Assembly: GCF_001011035.1 (NCBI RefSeq) | Contig: NZ_CP011492.1 | Coordinates: 6,503,447 to 6,567,446 of the forward strand | DNA: 64,000 nt | Direction: 5' to 3' | Source: Streptomyces sp. CNQ-509 | Lineage (GTDB): Bacteria > Actinomycetota > Actinomycetes > Streptomycetales > Streptomycetaceae | Part shown: in pieces, positions 24,825 to 33,326 of the stretch | Numbering within the stretch: the first letter of the stretch is position 1 | How the letters are laid out: each line of letters begins with the position of its first letter | Notes under the pieces: model-generated | The model's database searches: none | Seen by the model: only the letters and a program-made list of their open reading frames with translations | What the model was told of the DNA's origin: nothing | Made by a program: the position numbers and the translations under genes

Positions 24825-25745
24825 TCAGCGCAGCGTTTCGTGGAGCGTCAGCCACTGGGCCGGGGTGGCGTAGGCCACCACCGTGGTCTTCGACAGGTCC
24901 GCCCTGCGGAAGGCCGTCGTCAGGCGGGCCGTCGGGTAGCCTGCGCGGCGCAGGGACGCGTACAGGGTGCCGCCCGCGCCGCCGAAGCCCGTCTCGACCA
25001 GGCGGCGGTACGCCGCCTCCTCGCCCCGCGGCAGCAGCGGCTCCCCGCGGCGGTCGATCCGCAGCACCGCCGAGTCGACCCGCGGCACCGGCCGGAAGGA
25101 CTCCCGCGGCACCCGCCCGCGCAGCCGCCACTCGTGCCAGGGCCAGGTGCGCACGGTCAGCAGGCTCCAACGCCCGTAGTCCCCGGTGCGCTTGCGGGCG
25201 TACTCGAGCTGGGTGACGAACGTCGCCGACTCCAGCCGCGGCGCGCGCAGGCACCAGTCGACGATCGCGGAGGTCCGCGCGTACGGGACGTTGCCCGCCA
25301 CCGCGAACGGCTCCCGCGGCGGCCGGGCGGTGAGGAAGTCCTGCCCCACGACGCGGACATGGGGGTGGGCGGCCAGCCGGGCGCGCAGGTCCGGGAGCAG
25401 CCGGCGGTCGATCTCGTACGCGATCAGCTCCCGGCAGTGCGGTGCCAGGGCCTCGGTGAGCATCCCGGTGCCGGCGCCGACCTCCACGACGAGCCCGGCG
25501 CCTGCCTCCGGCGCCGCGAGCCGCACCACGCGCTGCGCGACGGCGGGTCCTGCCAGGAAGTTCTGGGAGAGGGAGAGTGACCGGGACCGGGAGCCGCCGC
25601 CCCGGGAGCCGGTGTCCCGGCCCCCCTCCGGGGAGCCGCGGCGGCGGTTCGTCCGGGCGTTGCCGCCCGTGGTCGCGCGGGCGTCGGCGCGACGGTTCGT
25701 ATCGGAGTCCGCGCGTGCGGACATGCGTCGGTGGGAGCGGGCCAC
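24825..25745 (-). CDS. Erm-type 23S rRNA adenine-N6 methyltransferase
   Basis: 306-residue methyltransferase of the Erm/KsgA family. Motif X is SQNFL, the SAM loop is VEVGAGTGMLTEALA, then GQDFL, and the target-adenine motif is GNVPYA. The stretch AIVDWCLRAP, VTQLEYARKRTGDYGRWS, LTVRTWPWHEW is strikingly like ErmE of Saccharopolyspora, so Erm is preferred over KsgA. Such enzymes methylate A2058 and block macrolide, lincosamide and streptogramin B binding. The N-terminal 50 residues are Arg/Gly/Ser-rich and basic, likely rRNA-binding. GTG at 25745 has GGAAGGA about nine bases upstream; ATG at 25724 is the alternative. No biosynthetic cluster is adjacent. Confidence 0.88.
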   Translation of the reverse strand: MARSHRRMSARADSDTNRRADARATTGGNARTNRRRGSPEGGRDTGSRGGGSRSRSLSLSQNFLAGPAVAQRVVRLAAPEAGAGLVVEVGAGTGMLTEALAPHCRELIAYEIDRRLLPDLRARLAAHPHVRVVGQDFLTARPPREPFAVAGNVPYARTSAIVDWCLRAPRLESATFVTQLEYARKRTGDYGRWSLLTVRTWPWHEWRLRGRVPRESFRPVPRVDSAVLRIDRRGEPLLPRGEEAAYRRLVETGFGGAGGTLYASLRRAGYPTARLTTAFRRADLSKTTVVAYATPAQWLTLHETLR

Positions 25746-26174
25746 AGCCTGCCGTCCTTCCGGGAAGAAGTGCGTTCCTGGACTGGCGGATGGCCCTGGC
25801 CGGGCAGCGCGACGTCGGCCCTCGGCGGGGCACGTGAACGCGGTGGGAAGAGCCCGGCGGGCGCGCTCAGCGCGCGCGGATCGCGGGGCCTGCGACGGGG
25901 TCGCTCAGCGGGAATGCCGTCCCGGGCTGCCGGTCAGGGCGCCGGGACCACGCGGTGGCGATACGGCACGAGGGAGAAGAACGCGCGCCACGAACCTTCG
26001 TGGTCCCCGGCGCACACGGCCAGCGTGCCCACGGCGTCTCCCTGCCTCGGATGCACTTCCGCGACCACCCTAACCACTCGCCCGCCGCCCGCGCACCTCC
26101 GTTTCGCGGCCCCGGCCCCGCACGCTCGGTGCAGGGGCTGCTACGCTCCCGCCTGGGCCGGACCCGGGAGCGAG
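25746..26174. promoter_or_regulatory. Divergent upstream region of erm and nucleotidyltransferase genes
   Basis: This 429-bp gap has no convincing gene. It contains a perfect palindrome at 25988-26003 (arms CCACGAA and TTCGTGG, two central bases). Further on, GCTCCCG (26145-26151) can pair with CGGGAGC (26165-26171), which overlaps the ribosome binding site of the nucleotidyltransferase gene. I looked for an erm leader peptide with a nearby stop and found none. Confidence 0.45.
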
Positions 26175-26936
26175 ATGACCACCGCTGCCTTTCCCACCTC
26201 CCTGCACCGCACGGTGCTCGAGGTGGTGCTCACGGAACTGCGCGCGGACCCCGACGTCCGCGGCGTCCTGCTGTCCGGATCCCTCGCCCGCGGCACCGGA
26301 CGCCCCGACTCCGATCTCGACGTCCTCGTGGTCACCGCCCTCGACCCGGTACGCCGCGCCCCCTGGCGGTCCCGCCGCCGCCCGCTGCCCGTCGACCTCG
26401 TGCCCCGCACCGCCGAGCAGTGGCGCTCCTGCTTCGCCCCGCACCGCGTCGGCGACGAGTCGTGGGGCTATGCCTTCCTCGACGGCGTCCCGCTGCACGA
26501 CCCCGACGGTGCCGTGGCCGAACTCATCGCCGACGCCGCGGCCATCCACGCCGGCTACCGCACCCCCGCGCCCGTCAAGGCGCACTACGCCGAGCTCTGG
26601 ACCCACGTCGTGCCCAAGATGCAGGCCGTCCGCCAGCGCGGCGACCCCGTGGAGACGGGCTGGGCGGCGGCCGTGATGACCAACGAGCTGCTCCGTACCC
26701 TCTGGGCGGCCAACGACCTGCCCAACCCCTCGCTCGACCTCGGCACCTGCCAGCGCCACCTGGACGACCTCAAGGCCCCCGCCGGCGCCACCGACCTGAT
26801 GCGCGCCGTGCTGCGTGCCGCCCCGCGGGACGCGCTGCGGCTGCAGTTGGAGCTGGTCGCGGACGTCCTGCCGCTGCTGGCCGCGCGCGACGCCGCACCT
26901 CCGCCACCGGGCGCGAAGGGCGGAGCATACCGCTAG
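26175..26936 (+). CDS. Nucleotidyltransferase domain protein
   Basis: 253-residue protein with an N-terminal polymerase-beta-like nucleotidyltransferase domain. LLSGSLARGTGRPDSDLDVLVV contains the GS motif and the two metal-binding aspartates. The C-terminal half is helical (NELLRTLWAAND, DALRLQLELVADVL), as in aminoglycoside adenylyltransferase-like or MNT-type proteins. It could adenylylate a small molecule or protein; no HEPN partner is adjacent, so a toxin-antitoxin role is not supported. The ATG follows GGGAG, which may be masked by a hairpin. Together with the divergent erm gene it could belong to a resistance region, but that is only inference. Confidence 0.8.
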   Translation: MTTAAFPTSLHRTVLEVVLTELRADPDVRGVLLSGSLARGTGRPDSDLDVLVVTALDPVRRAPWRSRRRPLPVDLVPRTAEQWRSCFAPHRVGDESWGYAFLDGVPLHDPDGAVAELIADAAAIHAGYRTPAPVKAHYAELWTHVVPKMQAVRQRGDPVETGWAAAVMTNELLRTLWAANDLPNPSLDLGTCQRHLDDLKAPAGATDLMRAVLRAAPRDALRLQLELVADVLPLLAARDAAPPPPGAKGGAYR

Positions 26937-26944
26937 CGGGGTGC

Positions 26945-26985
26945 CCGGGGCGGGACGAACGCGCTCCGTTTTCCCCCCGCCCCGG
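26945..26985 (+). terminator. Possible terminator after the nucleotidyltransferase gene
   Basis: CCGGGGCGGG (26945-26954) pairs perfectly with CCCGCCCCGG (26976-26985) around a 21-nt loop containing TTTT. It starts eight bases after the stop codon and ends 20 bases before the MFS start, so it may also shape that gene's leader. Confidence 0.45.
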
Positions 26986-27005
26986 TGGCACGGCAAGCTC
27001 CCTCC

Positions 27006-28271
27006 ATGGCATACGCATCCCCCTGGCGCGTGCCCGCCTTCCGACGGCTGTACGCCGCCACCGCCGCCGATCAGATCGGCATCCAGGTCGGTCATCTGGC
27101 CCTGCCGCTGGTGGCGCTCGGTCTCGGCGCGAGCCCCGGTCAGATCGGCCTGCTGGCCGCGCTCGGCACCTCCGCGTACCTGCTGATCGGGCTGCCCTCC
27201 GGGGTGTGGGTCGACCGGCTCGGCTGCGTGCCGGTGCTGCTGACCGCCGCCCTGGCGCGGGTCGTACTGCTCACCGCCGTGCCGCTGGCCTGGTGGTTCG
27301 GCACGCTCACGCTGCCGCACCTGTACGCGGCCGTGCTGCTGGCGGGCTGCGCCACGGTCTTCTTCGACGTCGCCTCGCACAGTTGCCTGCCCGCGGTGGT
27401 CGGGCGCGAGGCGCTGGTGCGGGCGAACGCCGGCGTCGTCAGCCTGTACGCGGTCGGCAGCGTCGCCGGGCGCGGGGTGGGCGGGCTGCTCGTGGAGGCG
27501 CTGACGGCGCCGGTCGCGGTCGCGGCGCAGGCCGTCAGCCACCTCGCCACGGCCGTATCGCTCACCGGCATCCGCGGCGGCACCCCGCGCCGCACCCGCC
27601 CGCCGCCTGCCGTCTCGCGCCGGCTGGCCGCCGAGATGCGCGACGGGCTGCGGCACGTGCTGGGCAGCCGCGAGCTGCGCCCGCTCGCACTCGGCGCCGC
27701 GCTCGCCAACCTCGGGGCGCAGACCGTCAACACGATGGTCCCGGTGCTCTTCGTCCGCCAGCTCGGGCTGCCCGCCTGGCTGCTGGGCGGCTACTGGGTG
27801 CTCTGCGGCGCCGCCACCTTCGTCGGCGCCCGGCTCGCCCGGCCGCTCGCCGCCCGCCGGGGGTGCGGGTGGACGCTGGCCACCGCGGGGCTGTGCGTGG
27901 CGCCGGCGGCGCTGCTCGTACCGCTGCTGAGCCGGCCGCCGTGGCTCTGCGTGGCGGGGGCCGCGGGGATGGCGCTGGTGTCGGTGAAGATCGGCATCGA
28001 CAACGTGCTGGGGCTGAGCCTGCGGCAGGGGCTGACGCCCGACGCGCTGCTCGGCCGCATGAACGCCACCTTCCGCTTCCTGCTGATGGGTTCCGTCGCA
28101 CTGGGCTCGGCGCTGTCCGGGGTGATCGGCGAGTTCGCGGGCGTACGGGCGGCGCTGTGGACGGGGGCGGTGATCCTGGTGGTGGCGGCGCTGCCGCTGT
28201 ACTTCTCGCCGGTACGCACCCGCCGCCACCTCCCGGGCGCACCCGTCCCGGAGCCGGACCCGGTCGCCTGA
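27006..28271 (+). CDS. MFS transporter
   Basis: 421-residue membrane protein with about twelve hydrophobic segments. It opens WRVPAFRRLYAATAADQIGIQV, like the MFS_3/multidrug-type members of actinomycetes. The cytoplasmic loop GLPSGVWVDRLGCVPVL carries the family DR-type motif between helices 2 and 3. Probable proton-driven exporter; substrate unknown. The ATG at 27006 has no ribosome binding site, but CAAGCT six bases before it suggests leaderless translation; a GTG at 26985 is an alternative. It ends at a good terminator. Confidence 0.88.
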   Translation: MAYASPWRVPAFRRLYAATAADQIGIQVGHLALPLVALGLGASPGQIGLLAALGTSAYLLIGLPSGVWVDRLGCVPVLLTAALARVVLLTAVPLAWWFGTLTLPHLYAAVLLAGCATVFFDVASHSCLPAVVGREALVRANAGVVSLYAVGSVAGRGVGGLLVEALTAPVAVAAQAVSHLATAVSLTGIRGGTPRRTRPPPAVSRRLAAEMRDGLRHVLGSRELRPLALGAALANLGAQTVNTMVPVLFVRQLGLPAWLLGGYWVLCGAATFVGARLARPLAARRGCGWTLATAGLCVAPAALLVPLLSRPPWLCVAGAAGMALVSVKIGIDNVLGLSLRQGLTPDALLGRMNATFRFLLMGSVALGSALSGVIGEFAGVRAALWTGAVILVVAALPLYFSPVRTRRHLPGAPVPEPDPVA

Positions 28272-28295
28272 CGCCACCCGCCGTCCGCCGCCGCG

Positions 28296-28326
28296 GGGCC
28301 CGTACGCCGCGCGCCGGTACGGGCCC
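28296..28326 (+). terminator. Terminator of the MFS gene
   Basis: GGGCCCGTAC (28296-28305) and GTACGGGCCC (28317-28326) pair perfectly across an 11-nt loop, 24 bases beyond the MFS stop. It lies between convergent genes, so it may also serve the ABC exporter. Confidence 0.7.
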
Positions 28327-28351
28327 GCGCCCCCGTCCTCGTACCCCTCCG

Positions 28352-28387
28352 TCCTACGCCTCCTACGCCTCCTACGCCTCCTGCGCC
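28352..28387. repeat. Four tandem 9-bp repeats at the ABC exporter stop codon
   Basis: Three copies of TCCTACGCC and one TCCTGCGCC run from 28352 to 28387. On the minus strand each unit is GAG GCG TAG, so the exporter gene ends with Glu-Ala-stop and is followed by further in-frame TAG codons. This looks like slippage at the 3' end of the gene. Confidence 0.85.
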
Positions 28388-30267
28388 ACCAGCTCCCCGG
28401 CCCCGCCGTCCTCCGCGAACTGCGTGCGGTACAGCTCCTCGTACCGCCCGCCGGCCGCCAGCAGCTCCGCGTGCGTGCCCCGCTCCACGATCCGGCCCTC
28501 CTCCACCACCAGGATCTGGTCCGCGGCCCGCACCGTGGACAGCCGGTGCGCGATGACCACCGCCGTGCGCCCGGCCAGCGCCTCCGCCAGCGCCTCCTGC
28601 ACCGCCGCCTCCGACGTGGAGTCCAGGTGCGCCGTGGCCTCGTCCAGCACCACCACGCGCGGCTCCGCGAGCAGCAGCCGGGCGATCGTCAGCCGCTGCC
28701 GCTCGCCCCCCGACAGCCGGTAGCCCCGCTCGCCGACGACGGTGTCCAGGCCCTCGGGCAGCGCGGCCATCAGCTCGTCCAGCCGCGCCTTGCGCAGCGC
28801 GTCCCACAGGTCGGCGTCGCTCGCGTCCGGCCGCGCCAGCAGCAGGTTCTCGCGGACCGACTCGTGGAAGAGGTGCCCGTCCTGGGTGACCATGCCCAGC
28901 GTCGCCCGCACCGAGGCGGCCGACAGGTCGCGGACGTCCACGCCGCCGAGGCGGACCGTGCCGCCGTCCGTGTCGTACAGCCGCGGGATGAGCTGCGCGA
29001 TGGTCGACTTGCCCGCGCCGGAGGAGCCGACGAGGGCGACCATCCGGCCGGGCTCCGCGCGGAACGACACCCCGTGCAGCACCTGCGCGCCGGCCTTGGT
29101 GTCCAGCACGGCGACCTCCTCCAGCGAGGCGAGCGACACCTTGTCGGCGGCGGGGTAGCCGAAGTCCACGCCGTCGAACTCCACCGCCACCGGGCCCTCC
29201 GGCACCTCCCGCGCGTCCGGCTTCTCGGCGACCAGCGGCTTGAGGTCCAGTACCTCGAAGACCCGCTCGAAGCTGACGAGCGCGCTCATCACCTCCACCC
29301 GCGCCCCGGCAAGCGAGGTCAGCGGCGCGTACAGGCGGGTGATGAGCAGGGCGAGGGCGACGACGGAGCCCGCGTCCAGGGTGCCGCGCAGCGCGAACCA
29401 GCCGCCGAGGCCGTAGACGAGAGCGAGGGCGAGCGCGGAGACCAGGGTGAGGGCGGTGATGAAGAGGGTCTGGACCATCGCCGTGCGGATGCCGATGTCC
29501 CGTACGCGCGCCGCCCGCTCGCGGAACTCCGCCGATTCCCGCTCCGGCCGCCCGTACAGCTTGACGAGCGTGGCGCCGGCCGCCGAGAACCGCTCGGTCA
29601 TCTGGGTGCCCATGGCGGCGTTGTGGCCCGCGGCCTCGCGCTGCAGCCGGGCGAGCCGGGCGCCCATGCGGCGGGCGGGCAGCACGAAGACGGGCAGCAG
29701 CACGAGCGCGAGGAGGGTGATCTGCCAGGAGAGCCGCAGCATGACGGCGAGCGTGAGCAGCAGCGTCACCAGGTTGCCGACGACGCCGGAGAGGGTGTTG
29801 CTGAACGCGCGCTGGGCGCCGAGGACGTCGTTGTTGAGCCGGCTGACGAGGGCGCCGGTGCGGGTGCGGGTGAAGAACGCGACGGGCATGCGCTGCACGT
29901 GGTCGTAGACCGCGGTGCGCAGTTGGAGGATGAGCCCTTCGCCGATACGGGCCGACAGCCACCGCGCCACCAGACCGAACCCCGCCTCGGCGACGGCGAT
30001 GGCGGCGATCAGCAGCGCCAGGGAGACGACCCGGCCCCGGTCGGCGTCGCTGACGATGGCGTCCACGACCCGGCCGGCGAGCAGCGGCGTGGCCACGGCC
30101 AGCGCCGCGGTCACCACGCTGAGCAGCAGGAACCAGTTCAGCAGGCGCCGGTGCGGCTGGGCGAACCGCCAGATCCGGCCGAGCCCGGCCCGCGACAGCG
30201 GGCGCTTGTCCCGCTGCGCGGTGACCGTACTGTGCAGCGACTGCCAGGCGGTGGCCTGCATGTCCAT
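28372..30267 (-). CDS. ABC exporter, fused membrane and ATPase domains
   Basis: 631-residue half-transporter that should work as a dimer. Six transmembrane helices occupy about 40-330 (for example RLLNWFLLLSVVTAALAV). The C-terminal ATPase has Walker A GSSGAGKST, Q loop TQDGHLF, signature LSGGERQR and Walker B VVVLDEATAHLD. Layout and wording fit MsbA/LmrA-like lipid or drug exporters. The ATG at 30267 has GGGAGA five bases upstream. A promoter with a 19-bp spacer sits upstream. It is divergent from a penicillin-binding protein gene; no MerR- or TetR-type regulator is next to it. Confidence 0.92.
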   Translation of the reverse strand: MDMQATAWQSLHSTVTAQRDKRPLSRAGLGRIWRFAQPHRRLLNWFLLLSVVTAALAVATPLLAGRVVDAIVSDADRGRVVSLALLIAAIAVAEAGFGLVARWLSARIGEGLILQLRTAVYDHVQRMPVAFFTRTRTGALVSRLNNDVLGAQRAFSNTLSGVVGNLVTLLLTLAVMLRLSWQITLLALVLLPVFVLPARRMGARLARLQREAAGHNAAMGTQMTERFSAAGATLVKLYGRPERESAEFRERAARVRDIGIRTAMVQTLFITALTLVSALALALVYGLGGWFALRGTLDAGSVVALALLITRLYAPLTSLAGARVEVMSALVSFERVFEVLDLKPLVAEKPDAREVPEGPVAVEFDGVDFGYPAADKVSLASLEEVAVLDTKAGAQVLHGVSFRAEPGRMVALVGSSGAGKSTIAQLIPRLYDTDGGTVRLGGVDVRDLSAASVRATLGMVTQDGHLFHESVRENLLLARPDASDADLWDALRKARLDELMAALPEGLDTVVGERGYRLSGGERQRLTIARLLLAEPRVVVLDEATAHLDSTSEAAVQEALAEALAGRTAVVIAHRLSTVRAADQILVVEEGRIVERGTHAELLAAGGRYEELYRTQFAEDGGAGELVAQEA

Positions 30268-30321
30268 CGGGTTCTCCCGTCTCGTGGTGCGCGGCCGGGT
30301 GCGGCGGCCCGCCCCGTAAAG

Positions 30322-30349
30322 CTAGAACTTCAACCCTGGTTCAGTGCAA
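30322..30349 (-). promoter_or_regulatory. ABC exporter promoter with long, MerR-like spacer
   Basis: Reading on the minus strand: -35 TTGCAC (30349-30344), a 19-base spacer, and -10 TAGCTT (30324-30319 region). The spacer holds an AACC/GGTT dyad. Spacers of 19-20 bp with a dyad inside are the hallmark of promoters activated by MerR-family proteins, which often control drug exporters. The regulator gene is not in the window. Confidence 0.4.
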
Positions 30350-30423
30350 CCGCGGAGTGTCGGAGGCCGCGGGTAGAGTCGTGGGCGGCCCGGGGGAGGG
30401 GCCTCGACGGCAGGGGGACGCGC

Positions 30424-32025
30424 ATGCGAACCGGAGCCAAAGCAGTTTTATGCCTGGTGCTCGCCGGGATGGCCGCACTGGCCGTGTTCGGCGTCACCAG
30501 CATCTACCAGGCGCTCGCCGGCGGCGACGACGGCCCCGGCGTGCCGACGGGGCCGCCCGGCGCCGCAGAAGTGCGCACCGCCGCCCGTGACTTCCTCGCC
30601 GCCTGGGCCGACCGGCGCCCCGGCGCCGCCGCCCGGCTGACGGACGACGCCGCGGAGGCCGGGCCGGTGCTCGGGGCGTACTTCACCGACGCCCTGGTGC
30701 GGAAGGTCACGCTGGAGCCGGGCGCGGCCCGGGGCGCCACGGTGCCGTTCTCGGTGACGGCGCGGATCGTGGCCGAGGGGCACGCGAAGACGTGGACGTA
30801 CGACTCCGAGCTGACGGTCGTACGCGGCCGGACGACCGGCAAGCCGCTGGTCGCCTGGGATCCCTCCGTCGTGCACCCGGCGCTGGCCGGCAACCGGCGG
30901 CTGGTGACCCGGGAGGGCGAGACCCCGCAGGTGGTCGCGGTCGACGCGGACGGCAGGACGCTGAGCGAGGAGAAGTACCCGTCGCTCGGGCCGGTCTTCG
31001 CCCAACTGCGCGAGCGGTACGCGGGGAAGCTGCGCGGCGAGCCCGGCATCGAGGTGCTCGTCGAGGAGACCGACGGCGCGCAGCGCACCACGCCGCTGCT
31101 GGGCATCTCGAAGGGCAGGCCCGCGAAGCTGCCGACGACGCTGGACGCCGGAGTGCAGCAGGCGGCGGAGGAGGCGGTACGGGACCACCGCCGGGCCTCC
31201 GTGGTGGCCGTCAGGCCCTCCACCGGCGAGATCCTCGCGATCGCCAACACCAAGGGCGGCGGGGAGTTCAACCACGCGCTCCAGGGCGCGACGGCACCCG
31301 GTTCCACGTTCAAGATCATTACGGCGGCGGCGCTGCTCGCCGCGGGCGTCACGCCGGAGACGCCGGTGGGCTGCCCCCGCACCTACGCCCACGACCAGGG
31401 CATGACCTTCCACAACGTGGAGGGCGGCGAGATCGAGGACGCCACGTTCGCGCAGGACTTCGCGGAGTCCTGCAACACGGCGTTCGTCTCGCTCAGCGAC
31501 GAGCTGGCCGACGGCGAGCCGGCCGCGACCGCCCGCCGCTGGTTCGGCCTCGGCGAGGACGACTGGCAGACGGGGGTGGCGACCTTCGACGGCGCCGTAC
31601 CCGTGGCCACGGGTGACGAGAAGTCCGCCGCGCTCATCGGCCAGGGCCAGGTGCAGATGAACCCCCTCACCATGGCGTCCGTCGCCGCCACCGTCGCCTC
31701 GGGCGGCTTCCGGCAGCCGGTGCTGCTCCCGCGCGCGTTCCACGACCGCGAGGTCGCCACGGCCGCGCCGCTGCCGCCGCCGGTGGCGGCGGACCTGCGG
31801 CGGATGATGGAGCTGACCGCGACCGAGGGCACGGCCGCGGGCCTCGGCCTGGGCGCGGGGGCGGGCGCGAAGACCGGCTCGGCGGAGGTGGACGGGCAGG
31901 AGCGGCCGGACAGTTGGTTCACGGCGTACCGGGGCGACGTGGCCGCGGCGGCGGTGGTGCCGGAGGGCGGCCACGGCAGCGAGGCGGCGGGCCCGGTGGT
32001 GAGTGCGGTGCTGGCGGCGGGGTGA
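30424..32025 (+). CDS. Penicillin-binding protein, NTF2-like N-domain plus transpeptidase
   Basis: 533 residues. One N-terminal membrane anchor (AVLCLVLAGMAALAVFGV), an NTF2-like/MecA-N-type domain (about 45-150), a dimerisation-like region, and a transpeptidase domain. The active site is complete: Ser294 in STFK, the SCN triad at 349-351 and the KTG triad at 483-485. It is a class B-like, non-glycosyltransferase PBP working in the wall outside the membrane; the N-domain is as in PBP2a-type and actinobacterial PbpA-like proteins. ATG has AGGGGGA upstream. Full length, monocistronic, divergent from the ABC exporter. Confidence 0.92.
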   Translation: MRTGAKAVLCLVLAGMAALAVFGVTSIYQALAGGDDGPGVPTGPPGAAEVRTAARDFLAAWADRRPGAAARLTDDAAEAGPVLGAYFTDALVRKVTLEPGAARGATVPFSVTARIVAEGHAKTWTYDSELTVVRGRTTGKPLVAWDPSVVHPALAGNRRLVTREGETPQVVAVDADGRTLSEEKYPSLGPVFAQLRERYAGKLRGEPGIEVLVEETDGAQRTTPLLGISKGRPAKLPTTLDAGVQQAAEEAVRDHRRASVVAVRPSTGEILAIANTKGGGEFNHALQGATAPGSTFKIITAAALLAAGVTPETPVGCPRTYAHDQGMTFHNVEGGEIEDATFAQDFAESCNTAFVSLSDELADGEPAATARRWFGLGEDDWQTGVATFDGAVPVATGDEKSAALIGQGQVQMNPLTMASVAATVASGGFRQPVLLPRAFHDREVATAAPLPPPVAADLRRMMELTATEGTAAGLGLGAGAGAKTGSAEVDGQERPDSWFTAYRGDVAAAAVVPEGGHGSEAAGPVVSAVLAAG

Positions 32026-32092
32026 GCACGGGGGCGCGGCCCGTACGGCATCGGCGGCGGGGCGGGCACGGGGGCGCCCGGCCCGTACGGCA
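32026..32092. repeat. Imperfect 25/27-bp direct repeat between convergent genes
   Basis: GCACGGGGGCGC followed by GGCCCGTACGGCA occurs at 32026-32050 and, with two extra bases, at 32066-32092. It immediately follows the PBP stop and fills the gap before the convergent FHA gene. The GGCCCGTACGG part is self-complementary in places, so it may act in termination. Confidence 0.65.
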
Positions 32093-32146
32093 CGGGCAAC
32101 GGCGCGACGCGTCCGGCCCCGCTGTCCTCCCGTGCGGGCGGCGGGG

Positions 32147-32722
32147 TCAGCGGGCCGTCAGCAGGTACCGGGTGTGGCCGAAGCCCAACTGGTCGCCGGG
32201 CCGCACCGGCGCCTCGCCCGTCAGCCGGCGGCCGTTGATGAACGTCCCGTTCGTCGAACCGAGGTCCCGCAGCAGCCACACCCCGCTCGCGCACCGCAGC
32301 TCCGCGTGCATCCGCGAGACCGTCTCCTCCATCAGCCGCAGCCCGTTGCGCGGATCGCGCCCTATGCGCAGCGGGAGCGTGCCCGGCGCCGGAAGCATCA
32401 GCGGCGGCAGCCGCTCCGCCTGCCACGCCTGCTTCACCCGCACCCCGAGCGACGACGCCTTGGCGACCGTGCCGAGGATCGCCCGCGTCAACCGCCCCTC
32501 GCGCGGCGGCAGATCGGCGGTGAGCGCCGCCAACTGCTCGTGGGAGTGGGCGGCGAACGCCAGGTCCACGCGGGCCAGGAACGTGTCCTGGGACAGCCGT
32601 CCCTCGGCCGCGCCGTCGCGCAGCAACTCGATCGCCCTGTCCCGCTCTTCGTCGGAGACGCGCGGGGTCCCCGCCGGGTACATGGGGAACGAGGAAGACG
32701 TGGGGTGGTCGGAGCCTGACAC
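32147..32722 (-). CDS. DUF1707 and FHA domain protein
   Basis: 191 residues. An N-terminal DUF1707 module (RVSDEERDRAIELLRDGAAE, GRLSQDTFLARVDLAFAA) is typical of actinobacterial membrane or regulatory proteins. The C-terminal forkhead-associated domain has IGRDPRNGL, SRMHAEL and GSTNGTFING, the phosphothreonine-binding signature. FHA proteins dock on proteins phosphorylated by Ser/Thr kinases. No kinase gene is in this window. The GTG start at 32722 lacks a good ribosome binding site; an ATG 13 codons later is the alternative. Confidence 0.88.
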   Translation of the reverse strand: MSGSDHPTSSSFPMYPAGTPRVSDEERDRAIELLRDGAAEGRLSQDTFLARVDLAFAAHSHEQLAALTADLPPREGRLTRAILGTVAKASSLGVRVKQAWQAERLPPLMLPAPGTLPLRIGRDPRNGLRLMEETVSRMHAELRCASGVWLLRDLGSTNGTFINGRRLTGEAPVRPGDQLGFGHTRYLLTAR

Positions 32723-32830
32723 CTTCGAATTGTCGGGCTGGGCGACGGCGGGTGTCCAGTACGCTTCCGTTCCCGTACGTACCCGTGACAAATGATCGAC
32801 GCACCGGCCGCAGCGGTTAGGCTCGGCCGC

Positions 32831-33313
32831 ATGCGCACACCCCGCCGCGCCGCCCGCCTCGCCATCCTCGACCCGGACGGCGCGGTCTTCATGTTCCGCT
32901 ACGACGACGTGGAGGCCGGCATCCACTGGGCCACCCCGGGCGGCGGCCTCGACCCCGGCGAGAGCCCGCGCGCGGGCGCGGTGCGCGAGCTGCACGAGGA
33001 GACCGGCTGGACGGACATCGTGGCCGGCGAGCTGCTGTGCACCTGGGAGCACGACTTCACCCGGCAGGGCGTGCCGGTGCGCCAGCACGAGCACATCTAC
33101 CTGGCCGCCGGGCCGCGCCGCGAGCCCACCGCGGAGGCGGTCGCGCGGCACCCGGAGGACCGCATCCTCGGCTGGAAGTGGTGGTCTCCTGCGGAGGCGG
33201 CGGAGCCGTGCGAGCCGCTGTGGCCGCCGCCGCTGGCCCGCCTCCTCGCCGCGCCCCGCGGCGGTCCGGTGGACCTCGGCTACCTGCCCGTCGCTCCCTC
33301 GCACCGCGCGTAG
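32831..33313 (+). CDS. NUDIX hydrolase
   Basis: 160-residue NUDIX protein. The box GGGLDPGESPRAGAVRELHEETGW (Gx5Ex7REUxEEx with G/E/E residues in place) starts near residue 37. Such enzymes cleave nucleoside diphosphates linked to another group, for example damaged nucleotides or nucleotide sugars; the substrate is unknown. The ATG at 32831 is chosen because TAGGCT lies seven bases upstream and no ribosome binding site exists, which suggests leaderless translation; an in-frame ATG 39 bases earlier would lie over that -10 box. Confidence 0.9.
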   Translation: MRTPRRAARLAILDPDGAVFMFRYDDVEAGIHWATPGGGLDPGESPRAGAVRELHEETGWTDIVAGELLCTWEHDFTRQGVPVRQHEHIYLAAGPRREPTAEAVARHPEDRILGWKWWSPAEAAEPCEPLWPPPLARLLAAPRGGPVDLGYLPVAPSHRA

Positions 33314-33326
33314 CACCGGATACGGG

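Noticed and set aside
26175..26936. MNT/HEPN toxin-antitoxin pair with the HEPN protein at 22.4 kb
   Set aside because: The HEPN gene is about 2.4 kb away with the exonuclease and erm genes in between, and MNT antitoxins are normally much smaller and directly adjacent.
28471..30423. Plus-strand upstream extension of the penicillin-binding protein frame across the ABC exporter
   Set aside because: The extension is antisense to a clear ABC exporter. The PBP start at 30424 has a strong ribosome binding site followed by a membrane anchor.
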